DNA from: Pseudisothecium myosuroides
Lineage: Eukaryota; Streptophyta; Bryopsida; Hypnales; Lembophyllaceae
Reading direction: 5' to 3'
Assembly (NCBI GenBank): GCA_951799445.1
Contig: OX637290.1
Span: forward strand, 31,366,987 to 31,430,986
Length of the DNA stretch: 64,000 nucleotides
In this document: positions 38,062-49,619 of the stretch, piece by piece
Position numbering within the stretch: the first letter of the stretch is position 1
How the letters are laid out: each line of letters begins with the position of its first letter
Notes under the pieces: generated by a model
What the model saw: only the letters and a program-made list of their open reading frames with translations
The model's database searches: none
What the model was told of the DNA's origin: nothing
Position numbers and translations under genes: made by a program

Positions 38062-38924
38062 TCAATCTACAAGAAAAGAGTGAAAATGGCATACAGGTTT
38101 GGAGATATGAGAATTCATTCCAGAGGGACCTCGTGAAGAGTCAGGAGCTTCTGCAGCAACGTCTGCAACACAGGTCTCCTTCGCTGTCTCTTTCGTAAGC
38201 AAAGCTCCGGTCCTTGCCAATTCTGATTCCCCACATCCGTTTGCAGGAATGTCGCCGCTGACTTGAGGTGCAGGGCACACTTTCGTTTCCGGGTTAGAGT
38301 CTCTCGGTTTCTGCGAACGTATTTTCGGTTTTTCCACGGAGAGTGATGAGTTTCCACCTCTGCGAAGAATGAAAACGTTGAACGAGGACCTTGGAGCGAG
38401 TACGAAAGTCAACCGATCGCCTATGGCGAGGTCATTGGCAACAGCAAAAGCCCTCCAGCCATAGTAGAGGAGAACCTGAGTTCGGTTTTGAGGAAATAAG
38501 ACTTTGATCTCCACGGTCCACCTTTTGCCGTTTTCAGCATTTTCGAGAGTAACAAATTTGTGAACTGTATCACCATGCTGTTGCACGAACAGAGCGGGCA
38601 TAACCTGGAGAAACATACAGTATATTGATCGCAATTTGGACAATAGTTCGCACAACTCCTCTCACTGAAGGCCTACCATAAACGAAGTCCTGTACACGTA
38701 ATTATGATCGAGCTGCCTAACTAGTCAAGCGAACACCTCTGTCAAAGCAACATGCAAGAGAAATCTGCTAGTCGGGAATCCGTGCAACAAAGCACGTAAG
38801 CTAGAGTGCCGTACGTAATGAATTGGACCTAATGAGCTGGAGGCTAGAGATGCACCAGTTGAGAATGCGGAGGGAAACACGACGCAGTCACCGTCTTTTC
38901 GAAGAAGATCTTTCCCCGCTGCAT
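38062..38924 (-). CDS. Single-domain B3 (REM-like) protein, copy C
   Basis: Predicted nuclear DNA-binding protein of the B3 superfamily. Exon 1 is 38924-38856 (23 codons, ending at a GTGCA donor). Exon 2 starts at 38604 after a CCAG acceptor. The joined frame has FFEKT, then MPALF, FVTLENA, W near residue 52, YYGWRAF, GDRLTF and FNVFIL, a complete B3 domain of about 100 residues, then a Ser/Pro/Glu linker like copy A. If the donor at 38094 (CCT then GTATGC) is not used, translation stops at 38062, giving about 204 aa from 38924. In-frame ATGs upstream at 38984, 39023 and 39164 would lengthen the N terminus. The first comes from a 60-bp duplication of the exon start. The gene is divergent from the AP-3 sigma gene, across a GC-rich interval. 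Confidence 0.65.
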
Positions 38925-39000
38925 CTTCTTTTGCGAGGCACTCCGATTCCGTGTCTTTTGGAAGAAGGCTTTCCCCTGCTGCATCTTCTTTGGCGCAGCA
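38856..39000 (-). repeat. 60-bp tandem duplication of the first-exon start of copy C
   Basis: The stretch encoding Lys-Lys-Met-Gln-Arg-Gly-Lys-Ile-Phe-Phe is repeated 60 bp upstream as Lys-Lys-Met-Gln-Gln-Gly-Lys-Ala-Phe-Phe, in frame. The two starts are at 38924 and 38984. Copies A, B and D show a single version. Confidence 0.85.
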
Positions 39001-39164
39001 CTCCCATCCTGGCGTTGGCTCATTTTGAATAGGAGATTTCTCGATCCGCTGTGCTGTCGTTGCAATGCAGTGAGAAGGATTCCAGGGGTGAAGAAACCGC
39101 GACCGACGCAGCTTACGAAGGCAAGAGCTCGGACTGAAGTCGAGGCGAGAGCAACACACAACAC

Positions 39165-39313
39165 ACGGCGACTAAACTTAAGGTTGAGTGACGCCGATAA
39201 TCTAAAGACTATTTTCTTTACGGCCGCTTCACGAGACGCTTACGCTCCCCTGAAGGGGAACATCGGCGCCGGGGAACGAACTCCGGGAACGCAGGGGAAC
39301 GAACGCCACATGA
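39165..39313. promoter_or_regulatory. GC-rich divergent interval, candidate bidirectional promoter
   Basis: About 150 bp separate the most upstream in-frame ATG of copy C (39164, -) from the AP-3 sigma ORF (39314, +). The interval is clearly GC-richer than the window and contains repeated GGGGAACGAAC motifs (39270-39310); similar motifs recur near 40750-40820. No TATA box was identified. Promoter role is inferred from position only. Confidence 0.35.
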
Positions 39314-40180
39314 ATGCTGAGAATTGCTCAGGTCGGCACCACGATTCTTGCGGCGTTGATCATGAACACGCAGGGCAAACCCCGCCGTCCCCGCCTCACC
39401 AATTTTTATGACCATCTGGTGCGCTCCTTTCCTCGAAACTCCCTTTCCTCCTCACTTCTGGAGAAACAATTCTCAAGTTATCAAATCAGTTTGAATAGAT
39501 TTCGTGCTGTCATTCGATGTTTTCTCTCTCTGCAATCACATCAAGTCGTTCGTCCGATTTTGTTAAACTCTTTCCCTCAATTTTGGCACTCCAAGCAAGG
39601 TCCTAGAATGTTTGCAGTACAACGTTCTGTGTGATCGATTTTTCTCGTGGCGTAATTGCAGAGTAGGGAGCGGCAGCAAGAGGTTTTGCGCGCCGTGTGC
39701 TCAGGTGATCTCGGGTCCCATGAATATCGACTTATTTCTAAATAGCGATTACCCGTGGCGCGATGATTGTCCTCACCGTTTGTAATTTTGCGAGAGGATG
39801 TTGTCGTGGTTCGTAGTTAGGGTTTTAGACAGGTTCTAGGATTTGCGATCCGTTTGCACGATCATGTTCATTCAGTCCGACGTGTTGTGCAGTTTTGTCC
39901 TGCAGAGCTGACAATTTGTGTAGCTTTGTTGAAGCTGATGACATCTTTGGACCTGTGAGTTCCCTCTCCTCTTCTTTCTGGCCCAGCGTATAATTTGTTT
40001 CAGATTACATGTCAGCAGTGTTTGAGTTCTGAGCACCGGATGACATTGCAAGATACAAAGTTAGTGCACAAACATTTCGCCACTCTCTACTTTGCCTTTG
40101 TTATTGACAATGCTGAAAGTGAGCTGGGGATTCTTGACCTAATTCAAGGTCCGCTCGCTCCTGATGCAGGTGTAGCTTAG
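39314..40180 (+). CDS. AP3S: AP-3 complex sigma subunit, C-terminally truncated gene or pseudogene
   Basis: The sigma subunit is a small chain of the AP-3 vesicle-coat adaptor, which sorts cargo to the vacuole. Exons read from conserved residues are about 39314-39418 (MNTQGKPR, FYDHL), 39662-39714 (RQQEVLRAV), 39906-39954 (DNLCSFVEADDIFGP) and about 40004-40148 (DTKLVHKHFATLYFAF, LGILDLIQ). All four join in frame (phases 0, 2, 0). Oddities: the normal initiator lies where ACG now stands (Thr-Ile-Leu-Ala-Ala-Leu before MNTQG), though an in-frame ATG exists at 39314. The usual acceptor before DTKL appears lost, and an upstream one adds 16 residues. The segment after RAV is altered. The roughly 60 C-terminal residues normally following DLIQ were not found, and read-through stops at 40180, giving about 127 aa. 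Exon edges may be off by a base. Identity is confident; function is doubtful. Confidence 0.7.
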
Positions 40181-41502
40181 GCAAGAAATTTGCGGAAAAA
40201 CGTGCTTGATCGGGGAACAATTTGAGCGTTGCGGCAATCAGAGGGAGGCGGATTGCAATTGCGATCTCGAGCTGTGGGAATCTTGATCGCAGGTTGCTGA
40301 TTGCATTTCAATGGAGTGTAGATCATGAATGTAGGATTTAATTGGTGACGTTCCAAGTGAGACTTCCGGATGTTCACCGCAGGTTTCTCGATGCGGTGAT
40401 TTTGCGTTGAGTTGCCATTGCGAAACACTTTCCCTCCAACGGAAGAACTTCTGGATTCTCTGAACAATAACACACGAACCCTCTGCACCCTCCGAGCTTC
40501 CAGTTTTTTAACCCATGAGTAAAGGTTGCATTGTGTACGATGCTTTCAAGAACTCGGACTCCTGTACCGCAAGCTTCTATCTTCTAACAAGAAGCAAATA
40601 GTAGAAACGCCAATGTAGGATCTAATGGTGCACATCTATAAACAAGGGGAGATTGGATATGAACACTTTGAAAATAGATTTGAACCACATTTTTTAAGCA
40701 AAGATCATCACAACTAAACTTCTACAGTGAGCTGCAGGGCTCAACCCAAGATGGAAAGCGAGGGAACACGGGGAACTTCGAGGTTCGCAGTATGTCGGGA
40801 TCGCAGTACGGGGAACGAACGTTCGTCTGACTCTGTTTCTCATACAAGATAGCCTGCAGAGTTTGGGAATTCTCAACATCAACCCAATGGTCGCTTAGTC
40901 GGCGTCGAGGTTTCAATCAGAGATTTTGCGTCGGTAGGTGTTTACAGAGACGTGCACATCTCCATGTTTGACGTTTTAGCGGGAAAAATTTAGGTTTCTT
41001 GGAGATTTTGACAGTACATGTAGCGACAACGAAGGGAGAAGAATGCGCTGAATCCGAGCCTTAGGTGTGCTTCTTTGTAGAATTCGATGAGCTGTGTGTG
41101 TGCAAGCTGTGGAATGATTCAATGCTAGTAGATTAGATCTTTCCATTTCTGTATGAGGTTTAGGGTTTATTGCAGTTTTATCCCGAGGTTTTGATGGGTG
41201 ATAGGTGCAGATGGATAGATAGGTACGGTGACTATGGTCATATTTAAGTTGCTGCACTGGCGTAATTTCACAAAACTGGGTGCTCTCAACTTGAAATTGG
41301 AAAACTTTGATCGAGTGGCTTGGAAATGTCATATGGAACCTCAGATCTATGTTTTTGCGTGCACTGTGAGAGGTTTGAGTTTGCGTGCACCTAACGATCC
41401 ATTTGAGTAAGCATGTTGATCGAATGAATTCTAATTTTCGGTGCAATTTGAACGTCTATATTTTGACACTGTGAAATTCAAATGTGAGGTTTGGTTTCAC
41501 AG
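40181..41502. other. GC-richer stretch without secure gene
   Basis: Short ORFs on both strands lack domains. Around 40540-40600 a weak Cys-Phe-containing frame might be a relic of the next AP-3 sigma exon, but the match is too poor to call. The frame at 41270-41400 (LKLENFDRVAW) could be the missing N-terminal part of the Bet v 1-like sequence downstream; the junction is not convincing. Confidence 0.4.
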
Positions 41503-42400
41503 AGGAGATTTGCATATATGCGGTGCTCGCCGGCTTGCTGCCGCAGTTCTTCGTGAAAGTGGAGCGATTGGTGGGCGATGGTGGTGTCGGCACAGTAACA
41601 CTCGCCAACCTCAACCCTGGTACGTAAGCGAACAGACAGAGCTCCAGCGACTGAATCAATGCATGTTGCCTCCTCTTGGGCTCAAATTGCATTAGTGTTA
41701 CTTAAAGATTCTGCTCCCCTTTATGTAGAAGGTTTACACGATGAAGGTATTTCTAGCACATACTGCACATTACAAAGTCTTTGAGATTTTACACTCTTCT
41801 CCGTCCCAATACTACCTCCGCTCTAGCTTCAAATTCTTGATTCTAGCTCATTTGTGACAATGGCGAAAATCATGAAGTCATTCATGTCGGTGTAAGCTTG
41901 TACTAACACACTCACAACTGAAGTATGTAAGTATTAACTCAGGGAGCTCGCCGAGCCATGACTAGACTGAGGTAGCAAGCACGCTGATATTTTGATTTAG
42001 CCTACTAGCTAGTTGTGGCTTCGACTCCCCGTGATCATGTTAACTTCAAAATTGTTAGTTTCCTTACTCCCACCTGATCCCAGTCATAAAGGATGTCATC
42101 AATCGAATTTTTGAAGTAACGAATGTAGGAGCTGGAGCGTGTATTCCAATACCTTGGGACGCACTCCTGAAACATAAATCTAAACATAAATCTATCCCTG
42201 TCCTATCCCTGTCCTAGTTTTTAGAATTTTGTGTAGATTTAAGTCAAAACATTTGGCTCCCGAACTGTGCCCATTTAACGAAATTGACGATGTGGTCTGA
42301 ATGTACGATTGCAGGGATCACGGGCGGGGAATGGAAGACGATCAAGGAGCAAGTGCTGGTGTTCGACTCGACGGGCGACATTGAGTGTGGAAAGTTGTAG
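41503..42400 (+). pseudogene. Bet v 1/PR-10-like (START fold) partial gene
   Basis: Two exons are recognisable. 41503-41619 encodes LLPQFFVKVERLVGDGGVGT and then VTLANLNP. 42315-42400 encodes ITGGEWKTIKEQVLVFD, STGDIECGKL and a stop. The GDGGVGT glycine-rich loop, preceded by a PQ-FF-VKVE strand and followed by KTIKEQVLVFD, is typical of the Bet v 1 ligand-binding fold. The phase-1 intron (donor GTACGT, acceptor TTGCAG) falls about where PR-10 genes are interrupted. Normal members have about 150-160 residues; here the N-terminal 30 or so lack a clear start and the last 60 or so are missing after the TAG at 42398. An AATAAA lies at 42676. Likely a broken gene; an unrecognised upstream exon cannot be excluded. 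Confidence 0.5.
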
Positions 42401-45340
42401 TTGGCCGAAACTGGGTGAAATGCTGTTGCTGCCGAGATATGAAAAGACATTGTGTAATTTGTTTCACGAAAGATTCTGAGCATTGCATTGTGACGAGCTA
42501 GATTTAAAGCGTGCAGAAAGATTCTCAGTCATGGCATTTCAAAGCTGGATTCATTTGTGAAGTTTTAGGAGAATGATCTTGAGGATCATATATGCATGGA
42601 GGATTCATTATGTTTTGCTTCGTGGAAATCATAATTTAAGCTAGCTGTGTGGAGTTGTACCGTTTTGGAAGGTTCAATAAACAGTAACTTAATCGTCAGT
42701 TTCGTGAATTGGCGCTTTCCTGCGCCAAAAATTGAGACACAAATCTACACAATGCTTTCAAAAATAGAACATGTATAATTGTATAAATCATGTATAACTA
42801 GCTTAATTGCCCTCAATGGTCTAGATGCTTAATTGCCCTCGATGGTCTAGATATGAAATGACATTGTAATTTGTTTCACGAAAGATGACAATGTGATGAG
42901 CTAGGTTCAAAGTAAAGAAAGATCTTTAGTTGATTTGAAACTTGAAACATGTGTGAATAGATGAATGAGTCACAAGAGAAATCCAAAATGTCCACCTATG
43001 GAATCAAATTTTGAAAACAAAAGACATTTGTCCATTTCCAACTTGATATCTCCTAACATTGAAAATTTAACTAAGAATTGTTTTCATAAGACAAGATTCA
43101 TCAATCTCATAGGGCAAACAAAACTAGAGCAATATTGTCCCCATAGGAGCAAACGCCAAGACAATGATTAATTTGGCAATCATTTGCAAAAAACTCATTG
43201 TGTTCAAAATCTTGGGGTAAAATCCATTAGTAGGACAGAGAATTTTTGCATACATTTTCTAAGGCTCATTCTGCCTTATGTCTTATACCAAGGCTTCAAA
43301 GATATATAATTGGGATTGGCATTTAGTTGAGAGGCAAATTCTATATAGACAAAATTGAGAGAAACTCTAAGCATAAGGTTTGATATAAGAATTGAAGGAA
43401 ATGGCACTTTTCAAGCCTAACTCTATACCAGAGTGTGAGTCACTTCCATTATTTAATTCTATTTATTTTGGGAACTCATTTTTATTATCTCACTTTTTCT
43501 ATTAAGAATGAAACTTGACATAAACCATTTTAGTTATTTTTAAATATTCACAACATCTTATTTTCAAGATTCATGTGGTATAAATGTAAGTCAAATGCCA
43601 CAGAACATAGAAAACAATTGTATAGATAAAAAGTCTTTATTTTGATGTTTTTCTCCTAAAGACCATTTATATTTATATATATATTTTTAAATTCAATTCC
43701 AAGTACCTCACCTACTTCAATGGTAATGTTATCACTTCCTTTACAACTTGAAAGGACACTTGGGTTGAATTAGAAAACCACATGAATTAAAGCATAGGGC
43801 CCTTTTTATTCATGAAAGGTAGCATTTCTACTTAATTATAAAATTTTATATAAAATGTAGGGTGCTTTAAATCCAAAAAAAGAATAATTTGAAAATCTAA
43901 TTATAATATGCCTAGAGCATACCTCAAGTATTTCAAGTATGTGATAGATCCCATTTAAACACCCTCTTAACGCATGTGGATACAATAGATATATGTTAGT
44001 GATTCCCTAGCGTTTCACAAACAATATTACTCAATTTCTAAGAATAATCCCCATCTACATGTTACAAGAACACGTTCATTGATGTAGACATATAATATTA
44101 TTTTTGTAGGTGATTCTCTAGGGCCACACGTCTTGTTCCTCCTTATTCACAACGGGCAATACACTAGCTAGGTTCTTTGTCCGGAGTTTGGTGCAAATTT
44201 AAACTTACTCCCACATGGGCACATGGGAAAGCAAATTTGAATGAATTTGAACAAATGAAAATGGACTATCATATCAGAATCATCAATCATCAATCCCCAA
44301 ATGGTTCTCTCTAAATAAGCTTTCGTTGATTTTATTGTAGATTTACCTCAATGCATTGAAAAATGCTCAATAGGGCCTTTAACTTGTAGCCTCTTAAGCA
44401 ATACGGAGGTGCAACAAGATTGACAAACAATTTAAATTTAATGGTGCCTATGGAAGCACCTTACATAATACCACTCCTATTGAATGGAAGTCTTTATGTT
44501 TGATAGATTTAGTTTTTTGAATTCTCGACAAGACTCTCGCTAAAAAACCGTTCTTATGCCTTCAACATAAGTTTTATCCACTGACCAAGTAAGATGCCAA
44601 TTAGGCTTGGTAAATAGCAAAGAGCATACATATGAATGCTACACATCTAATGTCTCACTTATAGTTGTAACAATGGAAGATAACGCCATGTAAGAACAAA
44701 CTTTATGCTTAACCCCTTTAGGATGTGGAGAGCATGCTTGGGCCTTGATTTCTAGTATATATTTCACATTTTCATACTGGTTTCCTTATGTATTGGGCAA
44801 AACATGGAATTATAAACACCTTGGCAAAGTTGTGAAGCAAATTATTAGATTAAAAAATAAAATAAAAAGGGTAGAAACTATACCTAAATAAAGAGCATGC
44901 TCTACATATTCATAGTGAATACAAGCTCTTTCTTGTAGAAGGCTTTGTGTACGTCAAGCAAAGTCTACTTGGAAAGTACGCATACTTCTTTTGTTTACTA
45001 GCAAGGGCAGTCTTTGATTACCCTACGTCCTTCACTGACATTAGTAGAGGGTGTGTGTGTTGGCAAACGGGTTTCTCTTAGATTCTTCAATCCATGTGCT
45101 TGAGTTTTATGATGAAGATTTGCAACAATGTAGCAGGGCACTTTTGTAATTGTTTATAATTTGGTCACTTGAGCAAGAAAACGACAATTGCAGAATGTGT
45201 CCGCATCTAATTATGATGTGAGTTTGAAATTGAGGAAGCCGTTTAGGATTGTGAAAAACATACAACTCTACTTCCTTCCAATCCATGTATTTCTACATCA
45301 GAATCTTGCCATATGTCTTGAGAACTTATATGGACATTGC
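42401..45340. other. AT-rich sequence without recognised gene
   Basis: It holds a 26-bp direct duplication at about 42798-42850 and a roughly 90-bp piece at 44120-44210 that recurs inverted at 51555-51645. TTAACCCCTTTAGG at 44709 resembles a TTAA-element end but has no partner. No coding domains. Confidence 0.5.
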
Positions 45341-46613
45341 TTTTGGTAGGTTATTTTCATGGAAAATATTGTGCCTCAAGTAGGCGAGCAAGAGATGTAA
45401 AGTTTTCTATTATATAGCAATGGAAAAATCATGAAATTAGGGTGAAAATATAAAAAGTGCAATTAGAAGAAGACAAAGGAAAAATTCTAGGGAAAAAATA
45501 GGGATTTTAAACTATAATGAAACCTCTCATAATGCAAATTCTTTACTTGCATAACCAATTGTAGTTCTTTATTTGCATACTCCTTATATGCATAAAGTCT
45601 ACTACACAAACCATGAATGAAGCTAAGTATGTTAGACATCACTGATTTTTTTAGATGAGCAACAAAAATGAACCAATCAAACACAATTATTGTACAACAT
45701 GAGCATTTTAATTATTTGGCCTTTGGCACTTGAGCTACTTTATGTGCATATAGCTAAAAACTGCTCCCTACCATTTCCGCATACAGTAAGGGAAGTTTGA
45801 CTGTAAAATGACTTTAAGCAATATTTGGTAAAATAATCAAATTAGGCAAACTATAAAATGGTGATAAGATGGAAAAAAAATATAACAAATTAGAAAATGA
45901 ATTTAGAATTAAGTAGAAAACCAAAAAGATAACAAATACAAAAAATGCAATCAAAATACTATGGGTACAAATTGTGTTCAATGTAAAATAATAATTTCCC
46001 AAAAGCTTTGAACTACAAAAAGTTGGACATCACACTAGCTTTCATCTCCAAAAATTTGTTTGAGATTTTGAGCTTCCAATCAAAAGTTATGGTTAAAATT
46101 AAGAGAGGGATTAGAAAGGACATCTTTTTGACATTTTCAAACATTTTCTTTGAATTTTGTTCATAACTTTTGATTGGGGCTCAAAATCATAAATACATTT
46201 TTGGGGATGAAATTTAGCTTGATTTACCAACTTTTTTTAGTTCAAAGTTTCTTTAAGAAAATTATTCTATTATGCCAAAATAAGATTTGAAGTTCTACAG
46301 TGAACACAATTCCTTTGTCTTGACAACAAGCGGTCAAGCTCTCATTTTCATATTGTCCTATACCTTTTGAGGATTTGTAACGGTCAAGGGATTTCATTAT
46401 AAAAAGAACTTCTCTACTCCACATCTTAGAATTGGATTTCCTTGCATGTTGTGCTTTGAATTTTTTCTTCAAGAGTATCATTGTTGCGTGAATACAAATG
46501 AAGTACTTTGTCACGTGGATTGTGGTCGTAGTCATCTAGGCCACATTTTGCATAGCCACTAGTTCTTTCAGTTCATACTTGACCTACAATTGGTGCAGAT
46601 GCATTATACCAAG

Positions 46614-46838
46614 CACTATAAGAGAAAGGGCGTTTTAAATGAGTTTTTAAGTATAGTCCTAAACATAAGATTATAAATAATGACCTTTTATTAAGGAGAT
46701 TTTTAATAAAATTTTACTAAAAACACATGTATTTCTAATAAATTTTTGCTGAAAATCTCCTCAAAGGTCATTACTTAAAATCTTATGTCTAAGACAATAT
46801 TTAAAAACTCACTTAAAACACCCCTTTCTCACTTAGTG
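46614..46838. mobile_element. CACTA-type MITE, 225 bp, 3-bp AAG duplication
   Basis: It begins CACTATAAGAGAAAGGG and ends with the inverted CACTAAGTGAGAAAGGGG. The inverted arms extend about 80 bp through GTTTTTAAGTATAGTCCTAA and ATAAGATT. AAG flanks both sides (46611-46613 and 46839-46841). Large repeat copy (ii) has the uninterrupted site at about 32116-32130. CACTA termini and a 3-bp duplication are the hallmark of the CACTA (CMC) superfamily. Confidence 0.85.
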
Positions 46839-48429
46839 AAGTGTGGAAGGTAGTTCAACGGATGATTTGATGTTTGTTTTTCCTTCTTCTTCACTTGATA
46901 CAATACAATCTTTGTATATAAAGTATCCAACATCCATTTGTAGTCACATATTTCTTGCCTGAGCTTGTTTTCCTCAAAACCACTTTTGATTGCAGAACTA
47001 TGTAGCACACTTGCAAGCAATCGATGTGTAAAAATCCCACCTCAAAAAGACTTAGTCTAGGGTTACTAAAGAGTGGTTATACATCATTTTCCTTAAAGTA
47101 TGCTGAAATTTGCTCATGTATGCCATTCCAAAACATCCTAAAGGAATTGAAGGCTTCTTAGAGGCCTTGTAATGGTTGCAAAAACCATAGCCAAAACCTG
47201 CAATCTACAATGAAAAGTTAGAGGTGCTGTAAAAATTTGACATATAGATAGTCTACATAGTATAATGGCCATGTGCAAGAATAAAAAAATTCAATAACTT
47301 AGGCTCACTTTGTTTCAGCCCTTGGAAAACCCCTCAATTCCTCCACTTCTATATTTCATTAAGCCAACTTAACCCTGGAAGAACACAACCCCCATGACCA
47401 ACCAAAGGTAGTCACCAAAATACTTTAATGATTGGACCAATAGGTGCTTTCTTTGTTTTTACACTTAATAGTGAAGTCATTCATTAGACCTTTTAGGTCT
47501 AGAGTATTCTTGCAAGCTTAACTTTGAAACACTCGGCTGAGAGGACATTTTTGTGTTCTTTAGAAGACTTCAAGGAGGTCTCAAAAATTAAAAAGAATTA
47601 TTTTTTCATCCATTATTTGGGGGGAGGAGTTTGAATCTAGTTCCATTGAAAGGTGTTTGAAATTCCCTAACTCCTTGTAATATGTTTTGACTTTCCTACG
47701 TGAGAAAATGGTAAATCCACATATGACCTTGTTATTTTTGTTTTAGCAATTTTTGTTACTTGTTTTTAATCTAAATTTTAGCCATAAAATTGATCTTTTT
47801 GGAATTTGAGACTAACTTATGAAATGGATTAATTGAAGTCTAGTTTCTAGATCAATTTCAAAAAAAACAATTCCAAAAATTCACTGTTTTCTTGCAATTT
47901 TGAACTTTGGGCCAATAACCATGCAGTGATGATTTTCTAACTTTTGAAAAACATGATAATTGTTTTACACCATGATGTTTTGCACTATACTATTTGCATG
48001 TGGAAAAAATTTCAGATTCTTAAAGCATATTTTGTAATTGGTATGATCTATTCATTTATTATTCAAAAATTTATAGTGATTTCACATTTTCACAAAAAAT
48101 CTCAAATTTTTTTACTTATAAAAGACATGTAACAACATCTCTGAAAAACAAATTAAAAAAACTTCAGTCATATATACTTGTAGAATGAAACTATGGTTGT
48201 ATATGCATACAAAGAGTCCAACTTTGATATATTAGAGAAAATTTGGGGTCTCTATAGGGCCACCAAATTCTTGACTAGCTGTCAAAAAGTCAAAAATAAA
48301 AAATATTAATTTTTTATTTAGATTGCTAATTCAGCTCTAGTAGACCTTGAGAAGCCTCATTTTTTTCAAATGGTTTGGTAAAGTAATTTGGGCCTATCTT
48401 TTCAAATTATAAGCCTGTTCCACTGACTA

Positions 48430-48565
48430 GACTTCTCTCTTCTATAGGACGCTGACTAGACTAACCTCCACAACATGACATTGACTAGACCTAGCTCCAC
48501 TATAGGACAATGACTAGACTTAGTTCCACTACACAACACTAACTAGACTTAGCTCCACTACCAGT
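48430..48565. repeat. Short tandem repeat, about 36-37 bp unit
   Basis: GACTAGACTTAGCTCCACTA-type units occur four times with substitutions. Absent from the homologous place in copy (ii). Confidence 0.75.
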
Positions 48566-49369
48566 TTATCAATTTTAATCAAGAGTCCAAAACATTGCCG
48601 TCAAACAGACTTTTTGGATTTATCCTATCCTAATTCCAACAAAAGTCTTGACAAATGGTTTTGTATTAAAAAAAAACAATTGTTTTAGGCTAGAGATAAA
48701 GCAAACTCTAAAGTGGTTTCCAACTTCTAGCCTTCATTGTAAAAGCTTTTTAGACATGCTAATAAGATTGTTAATTAAGGTCAATAAGGCGCACATAAGG
48801 ACAAACTTCTATGTTCTATTGGCATGAAAAACTAATTTTTATATGTCTTAGAGATGGAATTGCCTTTACCAAATTCATTTATGCATTCTCTTCTATGTAA
48901 ACATGTGAATTATAGAAAAATATTACATTGCAAAAGTACCTTTGCCTTGTCAAATCAAAAATAACCAAACAAATCAAATCCTAAGTATGTGAAACTTGAC
49001 TACCCTAATTTTCACGAGTTCTAGTCAAAATCCATATTCGACAACAATTCCCATTCTTGTATACAATTGATACTGACTTTAACAACCATGTAGAATTTTG
49101 GAATACCTTTGATTCATGTGCTATTTTTGACTAATTTTGATTGCATAAAGGTTTGATCTTAGTGTCTAATATCTAAGGTCAAACATTGTCTTTTTATTGT
49201 TAGCTTTATTTGTAATATCCCTTTTTTGTAAGACAAATTTTGGTTGATTATCCCCAACAATAATCGAGACAATATAACTACAAACACACATGAAGCACTA
49301 TTGTAAATTTCTTTCCTTTCACCTCTATTATATTCCTACAATAAAAGTACTAAACAAGCTAATCTTTTT

Positions 49370-49545
49370 ATCGGATGCATGAAGGGGCGACTCCCGAGTA
49401 GGTGAAGGCCTACAACATGTGTGAAGGGGCAAGTAGATGAAAAAGCAACCACATGTGGCTGAAGAAGCGATGTTGGTAAAGGGGCGACTGCATGTAGGTG
49501 AAGGAGCGATCACATGTGAATAAAGATCACATCTGAATAAAGAGA
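49370..49545. repeat. GC-richer minisatellite, about 30-bp units
   Basis: Degenerate units around GGGGCGACTNCNNGTAGGTGAA. Related units recur at 54780-55140 and inverted at 58350-58590, each time next to the 105-bp satellite. Confidence 0.65.
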
Positions 49546-49619
49546 CATCTGGAGGAAGAAAAAATTCAATCTTCTTCCAATCCACTCTCCTTCAAATAGG
49601 CATAAATTACAAAAATTAG

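Larger units (their letters stand above)
45345..49330 (+). repeat. Large interspersed non-coding repeat, copy (iii)
   Basis: Collinear with copy (ii) and partly, inverted, with copy (i). It serves as the empty-site reference for two TTAA elements (sites 47369-47372 and 47766-47769). It contains a CACTA MITE (46614-46838), an insertion at about 45527-45800, and a 37-bp tandem stretch at about 48430-48560, none matched in copy (ii). No ORF is conserved among copies. Confidence 0.7.

Noticed and set aside
38725..39159. 144-aa reverse ORF across the first exon of copy C
   Set aside because: Different frame from the B3 first exon; GC-rich sequence yields long chance frames.
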